Below, piece after piece: positions 34,851-43,439 of a stretch of DNA of 64,000 nucleotides. The notes under the pieces are model-generated. The model worked only from the letters and a program-made list of their open reading frames with translations. It had not been told where the DNA came from and did not search any database. The stretch comes from Trissonchulus latispiculum. Its lineage: Eukaryota; Nematoda; Enoplea; Enoplida; Ironidae. Position numbers and translations under genes: made by a program. The stretch lies in assembly GCA_030248195.1 (NCBI GenBank), contig JASAND010013023.1:51662-115661 (forward strand), given 5' to 3'. Every line of letters begins with the position of its first letter. The first letter of the stretch is position 1.

Positions 34851-36065
34851 ATGCATCTTCACGTCTCCCACGAAAAACCACATTGGGCAATTACGAACAT
34901 ACAGGCGACTGTCAATTTTAAAATTAATTTGAACTTAAAGATGATTGCAGACAGGACTGTGAATGCTAGCTACAACCCGAGCCGCTTCCGTGGACTGATA
35001 TGGCGGGTGGATGTAGGTGAAGGCACTGTGACAATGCTGTTATTTTCAAACGGAAACGCCTCCATTGTTGGCGCTTCGAGTGAGGAACAGATCTCAAAAT
35101 GTGTTAGATACTGCAGAACGTTTTTACAGAACCTGTCAGTACCAGTTGAACCCTCCCGTTACCGAATCCATAATATTGTTGCTTTGGGTATCTGGAATCG
35201 TCAACTCGATTTACCATATTTAAAGGAAGCTTTGTTGAAATATTTTGTAATTTGTGATGACATTGAATTATGTGGATTGCGTGTTCGACTGGGAAACAAT
35301 TCTGTTGCAGTTATATTTCATACAGGCAAGATAATTCTCAGTGGTTTGAAAAGCTTCATAGAATATTACGAAAAGACTACAGCGATTAACTCTTTAATAA
35401 GTAGGTGTACGTCTCTTGAAAATGTAAAAAATATGGACTGTTTTAATATAACTATATCTGTGAACGGTGACAGTGGTAATATTCAGCTGCCAAAGCCGTT
35501 GCTTCTACATGGTTACGAGGTTGCAGTAACAAAATTTGCTTTGGCTCGCCCTACTGTTTCACCGGCCGATATTACAATAACTTCAGAATCAGAAAGCAAA
35601 GTTTTGAAATTTCAAGGCGGTTACTTTGGTGATGATAGGGCTTTGGCAAAAGTTATCAACAGAATTCTTCGAAAAGCAAATGTGCCAGCACGCTTAAGTG
35701 TGCAGAGTGATAAACTAAAGTTGGTCGAAAATAACGGTGTATCCGTAAACTTCCCAGATTCACTTAAGAAAAGTTTAGGTTTGGAAGAGCCTGGCAATAG
35801 TTTGTCGAATTTAAAGTTATTTGATGAGCAGATAGTATATGTATTAGCCGACATTGTTCAACCGCAATTTGTAAATGATACCATGTTGCCGTTGCTGCAT
35901 GTGCACACTCATAATGAACCGAACATTCATCTGACCTATGTTAAACTGAATAGTTTCGAAATTTCTGGAATTCAGATAAAATGCTTAGACTCAAAGTTCC
36001 AACAACTAAGCTTGATGGATGCAATGATTGTACTGCAGCTTCACTTTAGAAAAGTCAATAAATAG
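34851..36065 (+). CDS. TBP-like domain fused to minor-capsid-like protein
   Basis: 404 residues in one unbroken frame. Residues 12-180 form two repeats of a TATA-binding-protein fold. Matches include NIQATVNF, LNLKMIA, NASYNPSRF, MLLFSNG, GASSEEQ and RIHNIVALG. The two Asn that contact the TATA minor groove in TBP are kept (N16, N108). Three of four DNA-intercalating Phe are kept (F46, F65, F156), and the fourth is C141. From M195 the protein changes to a region with the position and beta-rich character of the Polinton minor capsid (penton) protein, starting MDCFNITISV and LLLHGYEVAVTKFAL. It is either a true fusion or one transcript with an internal start at M195 (35433). The TBP part could redirect host RNA polymerase to element promoters. 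That role is inference. Confidence 0.85.
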   Translation: MHLHVSHEKPHWAITNIQATVNFKINLNLKMIADRTVNASYNPSRFRGLIWRVDVGEGTVTMLLFSNGNASIVGASSEEQISKCVRYCRTFLQNLSVPVEPSRYRIHNIVALGIWNRQLDLPYLKEALLKYFVICDDIELCGLRVRLGNNSVAVIFHTGKIILSGLKSFIEYYEKTTAINSLISRCTSLENVKNMDCFNITISVNGDSGNIQLPKPLLLHGYEVAVTKFALARPTVSPADITITSESESKVLKFQGGYFGDDRALAKVINRILRKANVPARLSVQSDKLKLVENNGVSVNFPDSLKKSLGLEEPGNSLSNLKLFDEQIVYVLADIVQPQFVNDTMLPLLHVHTHNEPNIHLTYVKLNSFEISGIQIKCLDSKFQQLSLMDAMIVLQLHFRKVNK

Positions 36066-36109
36066 GATGAAAAAGTATACGTCGTACCTGTTACAAAACC
36101 TTTACAAGC

Positions 36110-36262
36110 ATGCCTAAAACTAAGCGTGTAGTGCTTTTTCCTACAACCGCCGCAAGGAAAGCATCTAAGCGCCGCCGTCGCCGTAGGAGACAAAAAGTTA
36201 TTAAAAGGACTACAGTAAAAAGCCGAAGACGGCGATCTTTAAAACAGCGCAGACGAAGATGA
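36110..36262 (+). CDS. Arg-rich core-like peptide (50 aa)
   Basis: A short frame with about half Arg/Lys residues, including clusters SKRRRRRRR and SLKQRRRR. Its stop overlaps the major capsid start as ATGA (36259-36262), so the two are translated from adjacent or coupled frames. Size and composition resemble DNA-condensing core peptides of double-jelly-roll DNA viruses. It probably neutralises packaged DNA. The placement between minor and major capsid genes supports a virion role. Homology cannot be shown by composition alone. Confidence 0.7.
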   Translation: MPKTKRVVLFPTTAARKASKRRRRRRRQKVIKRTTVKSRRRRSLKQRRRR

Positions 36263-37602
36263 GTAAGCGAAGCAGGACCGATCGTGCTTGTAGTGTTGAA
36301 GCTCTGGACTTTGGGACTACACAAAATTTTCAGCAGGCAATTGAAAGTTCGCAAGTTTTGGAAATTCCTTGTTATACAAGCCTTCCCAGAGATGATTTAA
36401 CTCCACTTGAATTTCGAATTGACAAAACAGATACGTACATTGATTTGGATAATTGCAAACTTTATTTGAAGGTTCAGGTATTAAAAGATGATGGAACAGA
36501 GTTGGGAGAGAAAAATTTCGTTTCAACTTGTAATTTATTTGGCTATGCTTTGTTTTCGAACTGCGAAATATATATCAGTGATCAGCGAATAACAAACGAA
36601 CAGACCGCTTACCCTTGGATTTGTTATTTGAGACATTTATTATTCAAAAATAAAGATTCTTTTGATTTGAAGTTGGTAAATTGGAATAAAGATCCAGCAG
36701 AACTAGGAAGCCTGTACTACTTGACTGAAAAAGCTACAGAAGATACAGAAGCGAAGCGAACAGTTTTAAATAAAATGATGGAAGTTCGACATAACGTGAT
36801 CGCTAGCTCGAACAAAGTGGAAATGTTGCTGCCACTACTAACGGACATTAATGCTCTAGACAAATTTCTTCCTAATCAAACTGAGATACTCATTAGACTT
36901 TTAAGAACCCCTGCATCGTTTGCGCTTTTTGATCAAATTGAGAAACTCAGCTACAAAATTCGGATTCTCGACGCCAAAATTTATATACCAAGAATTAAGC
37001 TTACACCTGGCGGAGTACAAGTTTATGATCGTCTTCTTAAATCAAAAGGATTTGAATATCCAGTAACCCGTTACATAGGAAAGGCAAAGAGTCTGATTGT
37101 TGGGGACCAAAATGTAGAATGGACCATATTTACAGGCTTTTTACCGAAAAGAGTATTCGTTTTTATGGTTCATTCTTCAGCATACAATGCAATGGTATAT
37201 TCGAATCCATTTGACTTTCAAATGCATAATCTTACAAATCTTTACCTCTACTTAAACGATGCTTGTCTTCCTTTGGCTACTGGTTTTAACCTAACCAAAA
37301 ACGATGAGATTAGAACATACACGTATGCTCTTTCAACTGTTATTAAGCAAAATCCAGAACTCGATATCAGTATGAAAGAATTTCTTAACGGATATTCAAT
37401 TTTTGCAATTGATTGCACTAAAGATCAGTCTACGTCCACATGTGATTATCTCAACCCACACAGTTACGGAAATTTGCGATTGAAAATTGACTTTAAGCAG
37501 GCAATTTCATCTGCCGTTACCTTAATGGTAGTTGCTGAGTACGACGCCACGTTACACATTGACAGTAATAGAAACCCGTCTTGGCTTGAACCGAATTATT
37601 AA
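36259..37602 (+). CDS. MCP: Major capsid protein, double jelly-roll
   Basis: 447 residues, intact. Opening beta strands (LEIPCYTSLPRDDLTPLEF) and repeated strand-rich halves match the Polinton/adintovirus major capsid pattern in length and position. In that family it assembles as trimers into an icosahedral shell. It lies between the core-like peptide and the packaging ATPase. The presence of intact capsid and ATPase genes means this Polinton retains the potential to form particles. The assignment rests on context and recognisable motifs, not a structure. Confidence 0.85.
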   Translation: MSKRSRTDRACSVEALDFGTTQNFQQAIESSQVLEIPCYTSLPRDDLTPLEFRIDKTDTYIDLDNCKLYLKVQVLKDDGTELGEKNFVSTCNLFGYALFSNCEIYISDQRITNEQTAYPWICYLRHLLFKNKDSFDLKLVNWNKDPAELGSLYYLTEKATEDTEAKRTVLNKMMEVRHNVIASSNKVEMLLPLLTDINALDKFLPNQTEILIRLLRTPASFALFDQIEKLSYKIRILDAKIYIPRIKLTPGGVQVYDRLLKSKGFEYPVTRYIGKAKSLIVGDQNVEWTIFTGFLPKRVFVFMVHSSAYNAMVYSNPFDFQMHNLTNLYLYLNDACLPLATGFNLTKNDEIRTYTYALSTVIKQNPELDISMKEFLNGYSIFAIDCTKDQSTSTCDYLNPHSYGNLRLKIDFKQAISSAVTLMVVAEYDATLHIDSNRNPSWLEPNY

Positions 37603-37635
37603 ATAGACTATTAAGCGTATCAAAGCAAGACAAAC

Positions 37636-38268
37636 ATGACTCTCCAGCAACCATACACCATGGTGATTTCTGGGGCGACAGGGTCTGGTAAAACAGCTTT
37701 CATAAGTAAACTTCTCAAAAATGGAAATGAGCTGCATAATGAACCATTCAACAAAATATTTTATTTTTATTCCATGTTCCAAGACGTTTATAAGGATTTA
37801 CTAAATTCCATACCTGAAATTGAATTAGTTCAGGGAGTTCCAGAGAACCTGCTAGATATCGTAAAAGGATCAGGTCAAACTTTACTTGTTCTTGACGATC
37901 TCATGATAGAACTAGAAAATGACAAAAGACTACCAGCGATGTTTACTAAATGTAGGCACGCAGACTGTTCAATTATATTAGTTCTTCAAAACTTATATCA
38001 CGATTCAAAGTACCTAAGAACGATTACACGGAATGCGCACTACATGGTTTTGTTTCCGAATCCCAGGGACGCTATGATTATTCACAAGCTAGGGACACAA
38101 GTATTTCCAGGGAAGCCAAAGTTTTTACCGTCGGCATTTGCGCAAGCAACAGCCAAGCCTTACGGATACCTATTTTTAGACTTGAAGCCTTCGACTAGCA
38201 GTCATTTAAGAGTCAAGGAAGGAATTTTGCCAGAAGAGCAGGAATATTTATATTTACCCGAAAATTAA
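37636..38268 (+). CDS. ATP: FtsK/HerA-type genome-packaging ATPase
   Basis: 210 residues. The Walker A motif GATGSGKT is at residues 13-20 and the Walker B LLVLDD ends at D87/D88, followed by a sensor-like LVLQN. This A32-like family pumps DNA into preformed capsids and is one of the core Polinton genes. It starts 33 bp after the capsid stop, consistent with a late gene cluster. The frame is complete. Confidence 0.93.
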   Translation: MTLQQPYTMVISGATGSGKTAFISKLLKNGNELHNEPFNKIFYFYSMFQDVYKDLLNSIPEIELVQGVPENLLDIVKGSGQTLLVLDDLMIELENDKRLPAMFTKCRHADCSIILVLQNLYHDSKYLRTITRNAHYMVLFPNPRDAMIIHKLGTQVFPGKPKFLPSAFAQATAKPYGYLFLDLKPSTSSHLRVKEGILPEEQEYLYLPEN

Positions 38269-38299
38269 TAAAAGGGGATAACTGTTTGTGTTGTCAATT

Positions 38300-38617
38300 A
38301 TGTCTTCCAACTTAAAAAAGTATTTGTTGACCCTGAAGGTGCTAGCGACCGCAAATTCAAAAGTAGCCATCGCTATAATCTCCACAGCAAAACCAGGCTT
38401 AATTGGAGCCATCACAGAAGTAGTTCATAATATTTTAAGTGGTCGTGTTCCTGTTTCCCCGCAGCTTCATCGAAAACTTAAACGAAATGCTAAATGTCTG
38501 CAACTGTTGGCTACTAAAGCAACTCCTCTAAATAGAAAACTTGCTGTGGTTAGAAACAACCTGAAACTTTTACAAAATATTTTACAGTCAGCTATAAAAT
38601 TCTTGGAAACATTCTGA
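38300..38617 (+). CDS. Small Polinton protein with basic helical region
   Basis: 105 residues from the ATG at 38300. The N-terminal half is hydrophobic/helical. The C-terminal half (VSPQLHRKLKRNAKCLQLL) is basic, and this type is common next to the ATPase in Polintons and adintoviruses, where it is thought to be a minor virion component. No enzyme motif. It ends 4 bp before the next gene. Confidence 0.6.
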   Translation: MSSNLKKYLLTLKVLATANSKVAIAIISTAKPGLIGAITEVVHNILSGRVPVSPQLHRKLKRNAKCLQLLATKATPLNRKLAVVRNNLKLLQNILQSAIKFLETF

Positions 38618-38621
38618 TAGC

Positions 38622-39068
38622 ATGGCCCAGCGAATGGTAGTGGTTCCAGAATCTGTTTACAAAAAGTTAATTGCTGGGAATTCGTCTGTAACAAAAACCG
38701 ATGCGACACTTCCTGAATACAATTTCCTGCAAGAATCCAAAACGGATGAGTTACAAAATATTGCTGATATACTTCCCAAACATTACCGGAACAAAGGTCG
38801 TGTGTTACTCCATTACTTGGAGGGAAATATCAGATTAGATCCGCATCAAAGAGTTCTTTACCCACCTAATCAAGAAAAGGGTAGTCATTTGTACGATTTA
38901 GTAAAATATTTTATCAGTCCTAATCATATTAAGCTTCCAAGACCAGTGGATGCACCGAAATTTTTAAAACTTTTGAATGAAGTTGGCGTACCCAAAACTA
39001 CGATTGCGCGGACAAACATTAATAAGAGGATAAAGAACAGTTCTAATTTTGTATACGATTGGAAATAG
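38622..39068 (+). CDS. Conserved Polinton structural-region protein
   Basis: 148 residues starting at the ATG of CATGGCCC (38622). It contains a block of the type LPKHYRNKGRVLLHYLEGN, then IRLDPHQRVLYP, then GSHLYDLVKYF. I associate this pattern with proteins encoded next to capsid genes in Polinton-like elements, of unknown biochemical role. The last codons overlap the next frame's upstream region by a few bases. Confidence 0.6.
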   Translation: MAQRMVVVPESVYKKLIAGNSSVTKTDATLPEYNFLQESKTDELQNIADILPKHYRNKGRVLLHYLEGNIRLDPHQRVLYPPNQEKGSHLYDLVKYFISPNHIKLPRPVDAPKFLKLLNEVGVPKTTIARTNINKRIKNSSNFVYDWK

Positions 39069-39070
39069 CA

Positions 39071-39544
39071 ATGGATAGATTTCAGTTACCACTGAATTTT
39101 GAAAAGGTTACTTCAATAGTGCGTGTCAGCACTTTGATTTTGGTTGTTGGAATTTTGGGTTTAACAATAAAACTAGACAGTCAATTTAGCTGCGAATCAA
39201 ACTTAAAACCACAAACTTCTCTCAGCAATTTGTCGCTAGGTGCCTACAGTATTGCTTGGACAAATTCTGGAGAAACTAGTGCAATAATAAGTTTAGACTT
39301 ATATGAGGTTGAGACCTCGGCAGCCGTGCAGATTCCAAAGTTATTTCAACTGTTTGATGATATGTATTTAAAATTGAATAAAACAGGACCTGTTCATCTC
39401 TTATATACTGCGGCTGGTGAAAGACGGGGGTTTTATGCTAATGATTGTTTTAATGGAGCACTATTGTTCAATAAGTTGAGCTACTTTAATTTAACAAATG
39501 TGTTTAGAGTTGGATTTGTACAAATACGTGTGAAATATCTCTAG
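39071..39544 (+). CDS. Single-pass membrane protein, unknown
   Basis: 157 residues from the ATG at 39071. One clear transmembrane helix lies near residues 17-35 (VSTLILVVGILGLTI), followed by a larger beta-rich domain with likely N-glycosylation sites (NLS, NKT, NLT) if it faces the lumen. It could be a virion or host-membrane protein. No family recognised. Confidence 0.55.
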   Translation: MDRFQLPLNFEKVTSIVRVSTLILVVGILGLTIKLDSQFSCESNLKPQTSLSNLSLGAYSIAWTNSGETSAIISLDLYEVETSAAVQIPKLFQLFDDMYLKLNKTGPVHLLYTAAGERRGFYANDCFNGALLFNKLSYFNLTNVFRVGFVQIRVKYL

Positions 39545-39591
39545 TTTGTCAGTTTATCTGTTTGTAAAATAGAGTTTGGTTGAGTTTAGCC

Positions 39592-40233
39592 ATGGGCGAC
39601 TATACGGAATGTTACTTGCTTATTCACGCTCCCCCATTGCTTTTGTTGTTTATTTACGAAGTATTTCATGAGTACTTGCATAGTGAACTTTCGATATCTG
39701 TGTACAATATTTATGATAATATCAGCGTGTTGAAATCATTTCCGGATTACAGTCTTCTGTATGTTGTAACAGAAACAAAATGTTACAATTCCCCAGCTTT
39801 AACTGTTTTGAAGATCCTGGAGATATTGCAGTGCGATTATCCTGAGCAGATTAATTACGAAATAATTGAAAACTCTGAACTAGTTCCTTTTTTAAATGTG
39901 TATCACACAGACAGTATGCCATTCCGAATTGAAGTGTTCAGCGAAAAGTTCAATTCACCCCACTTGAGACCCCGAGTTGTTCTTTGTATTCTTACATACG
40001 ACAACAACCTCAAGAATCAGGTTATGAAGATATCAGCGGCGACAACGCCTATATCCCCCAATGGATCTGCATTGTACCAACCGACAGCAACGACTATTCT
40101 ATGTCCAAACAGTTTCCCAGGTATGTATCATCTGATTTTGAGAAAGATAAATTTTCACCATTTTGGTTCTCCAGATTTTACGGTAGAAGATGGTTTTGGA
40201 AGCAAATTCTTACCAAGCAATAAGCCTAATTAG
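39592..40233 (+). CDS. Unknown Polinton protein, possible alternate-frame tail
   Basis: 213 residues from the ATG at 39592 (GCCATGGGC, a good initiation context). The N-terminus is hydrophobic. A second frame (39984-40223) over the last third encodes an aromatic-rich sequence with PQESGYEDIS and RRWFW, which looks more protein-like than the tail in the main frame. A frameshift near 39980 is possible. No protease catalytic pattern is visible. Confidence 0.45.
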   Translation: MGDYTECYLLIHAPPLLLLFIYEVFHEYLHSELSISVYNIYDNISVLKSFPDYSLLYVVTETKCYNSPALTVLKILEILQCDYPEQINYEIIENSELVPFLNVYHTDSMPFRIEVFSEKFNSPHLRPRVVLCILTYDNNLKNQVMKISAATTPISPNGSALYQPTATTILCPNSFPGMYHLILRKINFHHFGSPDFTVEDGFGSKFLPSNKPN

Positions 40234-40339
40234 TCACTTAGAGGCGTTACGTTTATGATTGCCAGATTTATTTTTACTCCATCATTTTGACAATATACCT
40301 ACTCCTGAACGGTTGCTTTATTCAACTCGCTCTGACAAC

Positions 40340-40909
40340 ATGGCTCCTTACGAACATATAGTTCAAACCACGGGCTCTCCTGATATATTATTGTTTCAAT
40401 CTGGATACTCTGTGTTCTCCAACTTTTACCGCTCGCCCATTATCATTAACGGTATTCGTTACCTAACTGTTGAACAATATTATCAAGCACAAAAAGCCCT
40501 ACATTTCCAGTCACCAGATATATACCAGAAGATCCTGAAATGTGTTTCACCCCGCCAGTGTAAGCTCCTTGGAAAAACAATTGGCAATTTTGACTTGGAC
40601 GAGTGGCGATCTATCTGCTGTGGGATCATGAAAACGGCACTTCGTGCAAAGTTCTCTCAAAACTTGGAAGCCAACATTGCCCTTCAGAAAACCGATGATG
40701 CTATTCTCGCTGAAGCAACTGAACATGACAAATTTTTTGGAATTGGGGTCAACATTACTGACTCAAATGCGGAGAAACCGACTTCGTGGCGTGGAAAAAA
40801 ACGTTCTTGGTCAATTGTTAATGGAAGTTCGCGCAGAGCTCTTTCACAAATGAACTGTTTGTTATGTATTTGTAATTTGTTGTATACAGTTGGTTGTAAA
40901 TGTTTGTGA
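40340..40909 (+). CDS. NADAR (YbiA-like) domain protein, frameshifted near the end
   Basis: First in-frame ATG at 40340. The NADAR domain spans residues 20-152: FSNFYRSP, then INGIRYLTVEQYYQAQKALHF, LLGKTIGNF, MKTALRAKFSQN, AEATEHDKFFGIGVN. NADAR proteins are linked to NAD/ADP-ribose chemistry, and some remove ADP-ribose from guanine. In the A7 run at 40795-40801 one extra base relative to the left copy shifts the frame, so the normal ending GKNVLGQLLMEVR is read in another frame (to 40853). The core is still present. It sits in the accessory module with the YqaJ nuclease. Confidence 0.88.
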   Translation: MAPYEHIVQTTGSPDILLFQSGYSVFSNFYRSPIIINGIRYLTVEQYYQAQKALHFQSPDIYQKILKCVSPRQCKLLGKTIGNFDLDEWRSICCGIMKTALRAKFSQNLEANIALQKTDDAILAEATEHDKFFGIGVNITDSNAEKPTSWRGKKRSWSIVNGSSRRALSQMNCLLCICNLLYTVGCKCL

Positions 40910-40984
40910 ATGTAAATGTGTTTGTAAAATTCTTAGCAGACCTGTAATGATTTGTTTATACTATTGTATATATAAAAAACTTTG

Positions 40985-40988
40985 TCTC

Positions 40989-41019
<31 letters not shown>

Positions 41020-41100
41020 AAACCAAAAAAAATATAAAAAAGAAAGATGAAAAAAATAAGAAAACAGAATGAAAGAAAAAATAAAAACAAAAAGAGACAA
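40985..41100 (+). repeat. Purine-only tract between NADAR and YqaJ genes
   Basis: About 110 bases of almost pure A and G on the plus strand, kept as a pyrimidine tract in the inverted left copy (about 13945-14055). Confidence 0.7.
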
Positions 41101-41129
41101 GTCGGCAAATTTTGCCACACTGATCAGTA

Positions 41130-41819
41130 ATGTCTGGTCAGTTGCTTAAGACGGTTGCCTTAAGCACTCTTGGTCAAAGAGAAAACGAAAACTGGTGGAA
41201 AATGCGACAAGGAAGAATTACGGCGTCACGATTTGGTAGAGTACAGTCATTGGGCAGTGAACGTTCTGCCCGACGTCTTGCGGATGAGATCAGTTCATCA
41301 ACGAAACCGACTGAAATGCCAGAACCCTGTGCGATGGGCATTGCAGAAGAGCCCAATGCAAAACTCCGCTACATCGAGTATTTGAAAGAACGACGTGGTA
41401 TGCAAGTTGCAATACGAGAAGTTGGTCTGTGTGTTCCAGCTTGGGCACCGTATTTGGGAGTTTCCCCAGATGGCCTTGTTTACGATTTAAACAATCCCGA
41501 CCGCTTGCCTTGGGTACTCGAAGTGAAGTGTCTCTACGACAAAGAAGATGTTCCAAGAAGCATCGCACAGATTGCTCAGCAGCGTAAATCGAGATTTTGT
41601 TGTGAGATAACGTCTGACGGGTATTCAGTAAGAAAGTCTCATTCCTATTATTCGCAGATATTAGGACAACTGGCGATTACTGGATTAAAACTAGCTCACT
41701 TAGCTATATTTGCTCCGCGTACTCGAGAAATGGAGGTAATTGAAATTAGCTACAATCATGATGACTGGTTGGTTCTTTACAATAGTCTAAATCGATTCAG
41801 AGGTTGCTTGATTGATTGA
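41130..41819 (+). CDS. YqaJ-like viral recombinase (PD-(D/E)xK exonuclease)
   Basis: 229 residues. Motifs are WWKMRQGRITASRFG at residues 22-36, VSPDG with D114, LEVKC with E131 and K133, and SYYSQILGQ with Q180. These are the metal-binding and catalytic positions of the YqaJ/lambda-exonuclease family, which resects DNA ends for single-strand annealing recombination. Such a nuclease could process Polinton ends or replication intermediates. The start is the ATG after CAGTA at 41130. A nearly identical inverted copy lies at 13141-13929. Confidence 0.88.
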   Translation: MSGQLLKTVALSTLGQRENENWWKMRQGRITASRFGRVQSLGSERSARRLADEISSSTKPTEMPEPCAMGIAEEPNAKLRYIEYLKERRGMQVAIREVGLCVPAWAPYLGVSPDGLVYDLNNPDRLPWVLEVKCLYDKEDVPRSIAQIAQQRKSRFCCEITSDGYSVRKSHSYYSQILGQLAITGLKLAHLAIFAPRTREMEVIEISYNHDDWLVLYNSLNRFRGCLID

Positions 41820-41994
41820 TTGATTGCCCGAATCCATGGACACTACTGAAGGCGACGAGACTGTTGATATTATCCAAATTTCCTTACCTATGGAGATTGA
41901 CGTGTAGTCATTGTTTATTTATACTTTCCAATGTGTCAGCCGTTATTATGAATAATTAATGAGCGTCAGGGTCAAATGATAAAGAATGAGTCTA

Positions 41995-42130
41995 GACAGC
42001 AATTAGCATTGGTCTAGTGGTTAGGCTTATGAAGCAGATGTTCAGGAATTTAATCAGATAGTAATTAGCAAAGGTCCAGTGGTTAAGCTTATGAAGCAGA
42101 TTTTCAGGAAAGGAGCCAGACAGTAATTAG
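41995..42130 (+). repeat. Tandem tRNA-like repeat, two units of about 64 bp
   Basis: Each unit contains GGTCTAGTGGTTAGGCTTA (or the variant GGTCCAGTGGTTAAGCTTA), which resembles a tRNA A box, followed by ATTTTCAGGAA. There is no full cloverleaf. It may derive from a tRNA-like promoter or a short SINE. Confidence 0.5.
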
Positions 42131-42292
42131 AAACGGCCTGTTTAATCTCCATAGCTTCCTAAACAAGTCCATTCTGACCTTAATTAACGTTTGTCTGTTG
42201 AGCTTCACTTCTTACATTACATTTTGAAATCTGCTTACGTGTTGCTGGTCAGTATCGTGTCCTACCCTTTTTTCCCAGTATCGTTCCGCGAA

Positions 42293-42826
42293 ATGCCTAT
42301 ATCTTCGTTCGCTGTCCTTACATTGAATCCCATTGCAGTCAAACAAATGGGAGACGTCCCACTGGAAGCCACCCTGCATGTCGAACCTTCCTATTCGATA
42401 CCCTTTCACCACCAATTCGCTATCCGAGCCCCCCGACCTTTCGACGAACTGAACCTTGAACAACAGCACTGTGTGCTTTATGCCTGTGGTCGATTCGGTT
42501 TAGACTGGAATCACAGCTTCCAACTGCCAAAGTTCCAAAACACGCTGGATGCTATTTGCCAAGTCCTACAGGAAGAGGGCGTCAAGGCTGTAGTGACTAA
42601 GGGAACGTCTCAGTTCAACGCCATTAACGAGGCGGTTTCTTCCCGGGATCTGGATATAACTGTATTTGAAGCTGGGCTGGATCTCGGGGTGCCGTCCTTC
42701 ACCTTAATGGAGGATGTTGTACATTTCATTTGCTGCCCAGATCATACAGATATGCCCAATTACTGCAGCCTCCACCGAGCTTACCAGCTTGCCGATGCTG
42801 TTCGAACTTTGATGGATGAAATATGA
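42293..42826 (+). CDS. Accessory protein with C-terminal Cys/His patch
   Basis: 177 residues from the first in-frame ATG at 42293. A splice-acceptor-like CCTTTTTTCCCAG lies just upstream, so a 5' exon is possible. The C-terminal half (KGTSQFNAINE, LGVPSF, CCPDH, CSLHRAYQLAD) resembles a family found in animal transposable elements, possibly with an RNase-H-like fold. Function unknown. It is located between YqaJ and the right terminus. Confidence 0.5.
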   Translation: MPISSFAVLTLNPIAVKQMGDVPLEATLHVEPSYSIPFHHQFAIRAPRPFDELNLEQQHCVLYACGRFGLDWNHSFQLPKFQNTLDAICQVLQEEGVKAVVTKGTSQFNAINEAVSSRDLDITVFEAGLDLGVPSFTLMEDVVHFICCPDHTDMPNYCSLHRAYQLADAVRTLMDEI

Positions 42827-43053
42827 GGCTAACTGAACTTTTCTTGGACTAAATGTGTAAATAGTAGTAATCGTGCTGTCTTGTATTAGTGTATCTAGTA
42901 AAACTCTTTTCGAATTTTATTTTAGTCACACTTATTATAAGGCACCTAAGGTAGTTAAGGTAACTAGAGTTTGCTCGTACAGAGAAAGTTTAGGGCAGTC
43001 GCAGCTTTGCTGCTGTTGTCAATAAGGAGTACACTGTCCATTCAGACGTACAA

Positions 43054-43323
43054 TTGAGACCTAAGCACGTGAGATATACAACAGGAACACTGTCGACGAC
43101 GACTGAGTCCTACCTGACTGCATCAGACATTTTGACCTATCTAAGAAGGGTGACATCGAGTTGGAACAGTGATGACATTATTCTATTGTACATCACTGAC
43201 AACTGTCACAATCTTCTCTATCATGATTGGCTTACAAAATCAGATCTGGCATCGGCCAATATCAGTTTGTATCAAAGAAAGCACATCAACTTAACTGCAG
43301 TTGAACTGAAAGTTGGATCATAA
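43054..43323 (+). other. Open frame without ATG, possible exon
   Basis: 89 codons with no Met. Composition is protein-like (Thr/Ser-rich start, then ILLYITDNCHNLLYHDW). It could be an exon joined to the previous gene or a decayed gene. No family recognised. Confidence 0.3.
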
Positions 43324-43439
43324 AATCTGAAAATGAACATAATACTACAAAAGTAGTCGCTCACGGAGCTGGACTGTTCAGCAGAACAGTCTAAACACAA
43401 ACATTGGGAAAAGGTTCACGAGAGTCGATTTTCGCTAAC

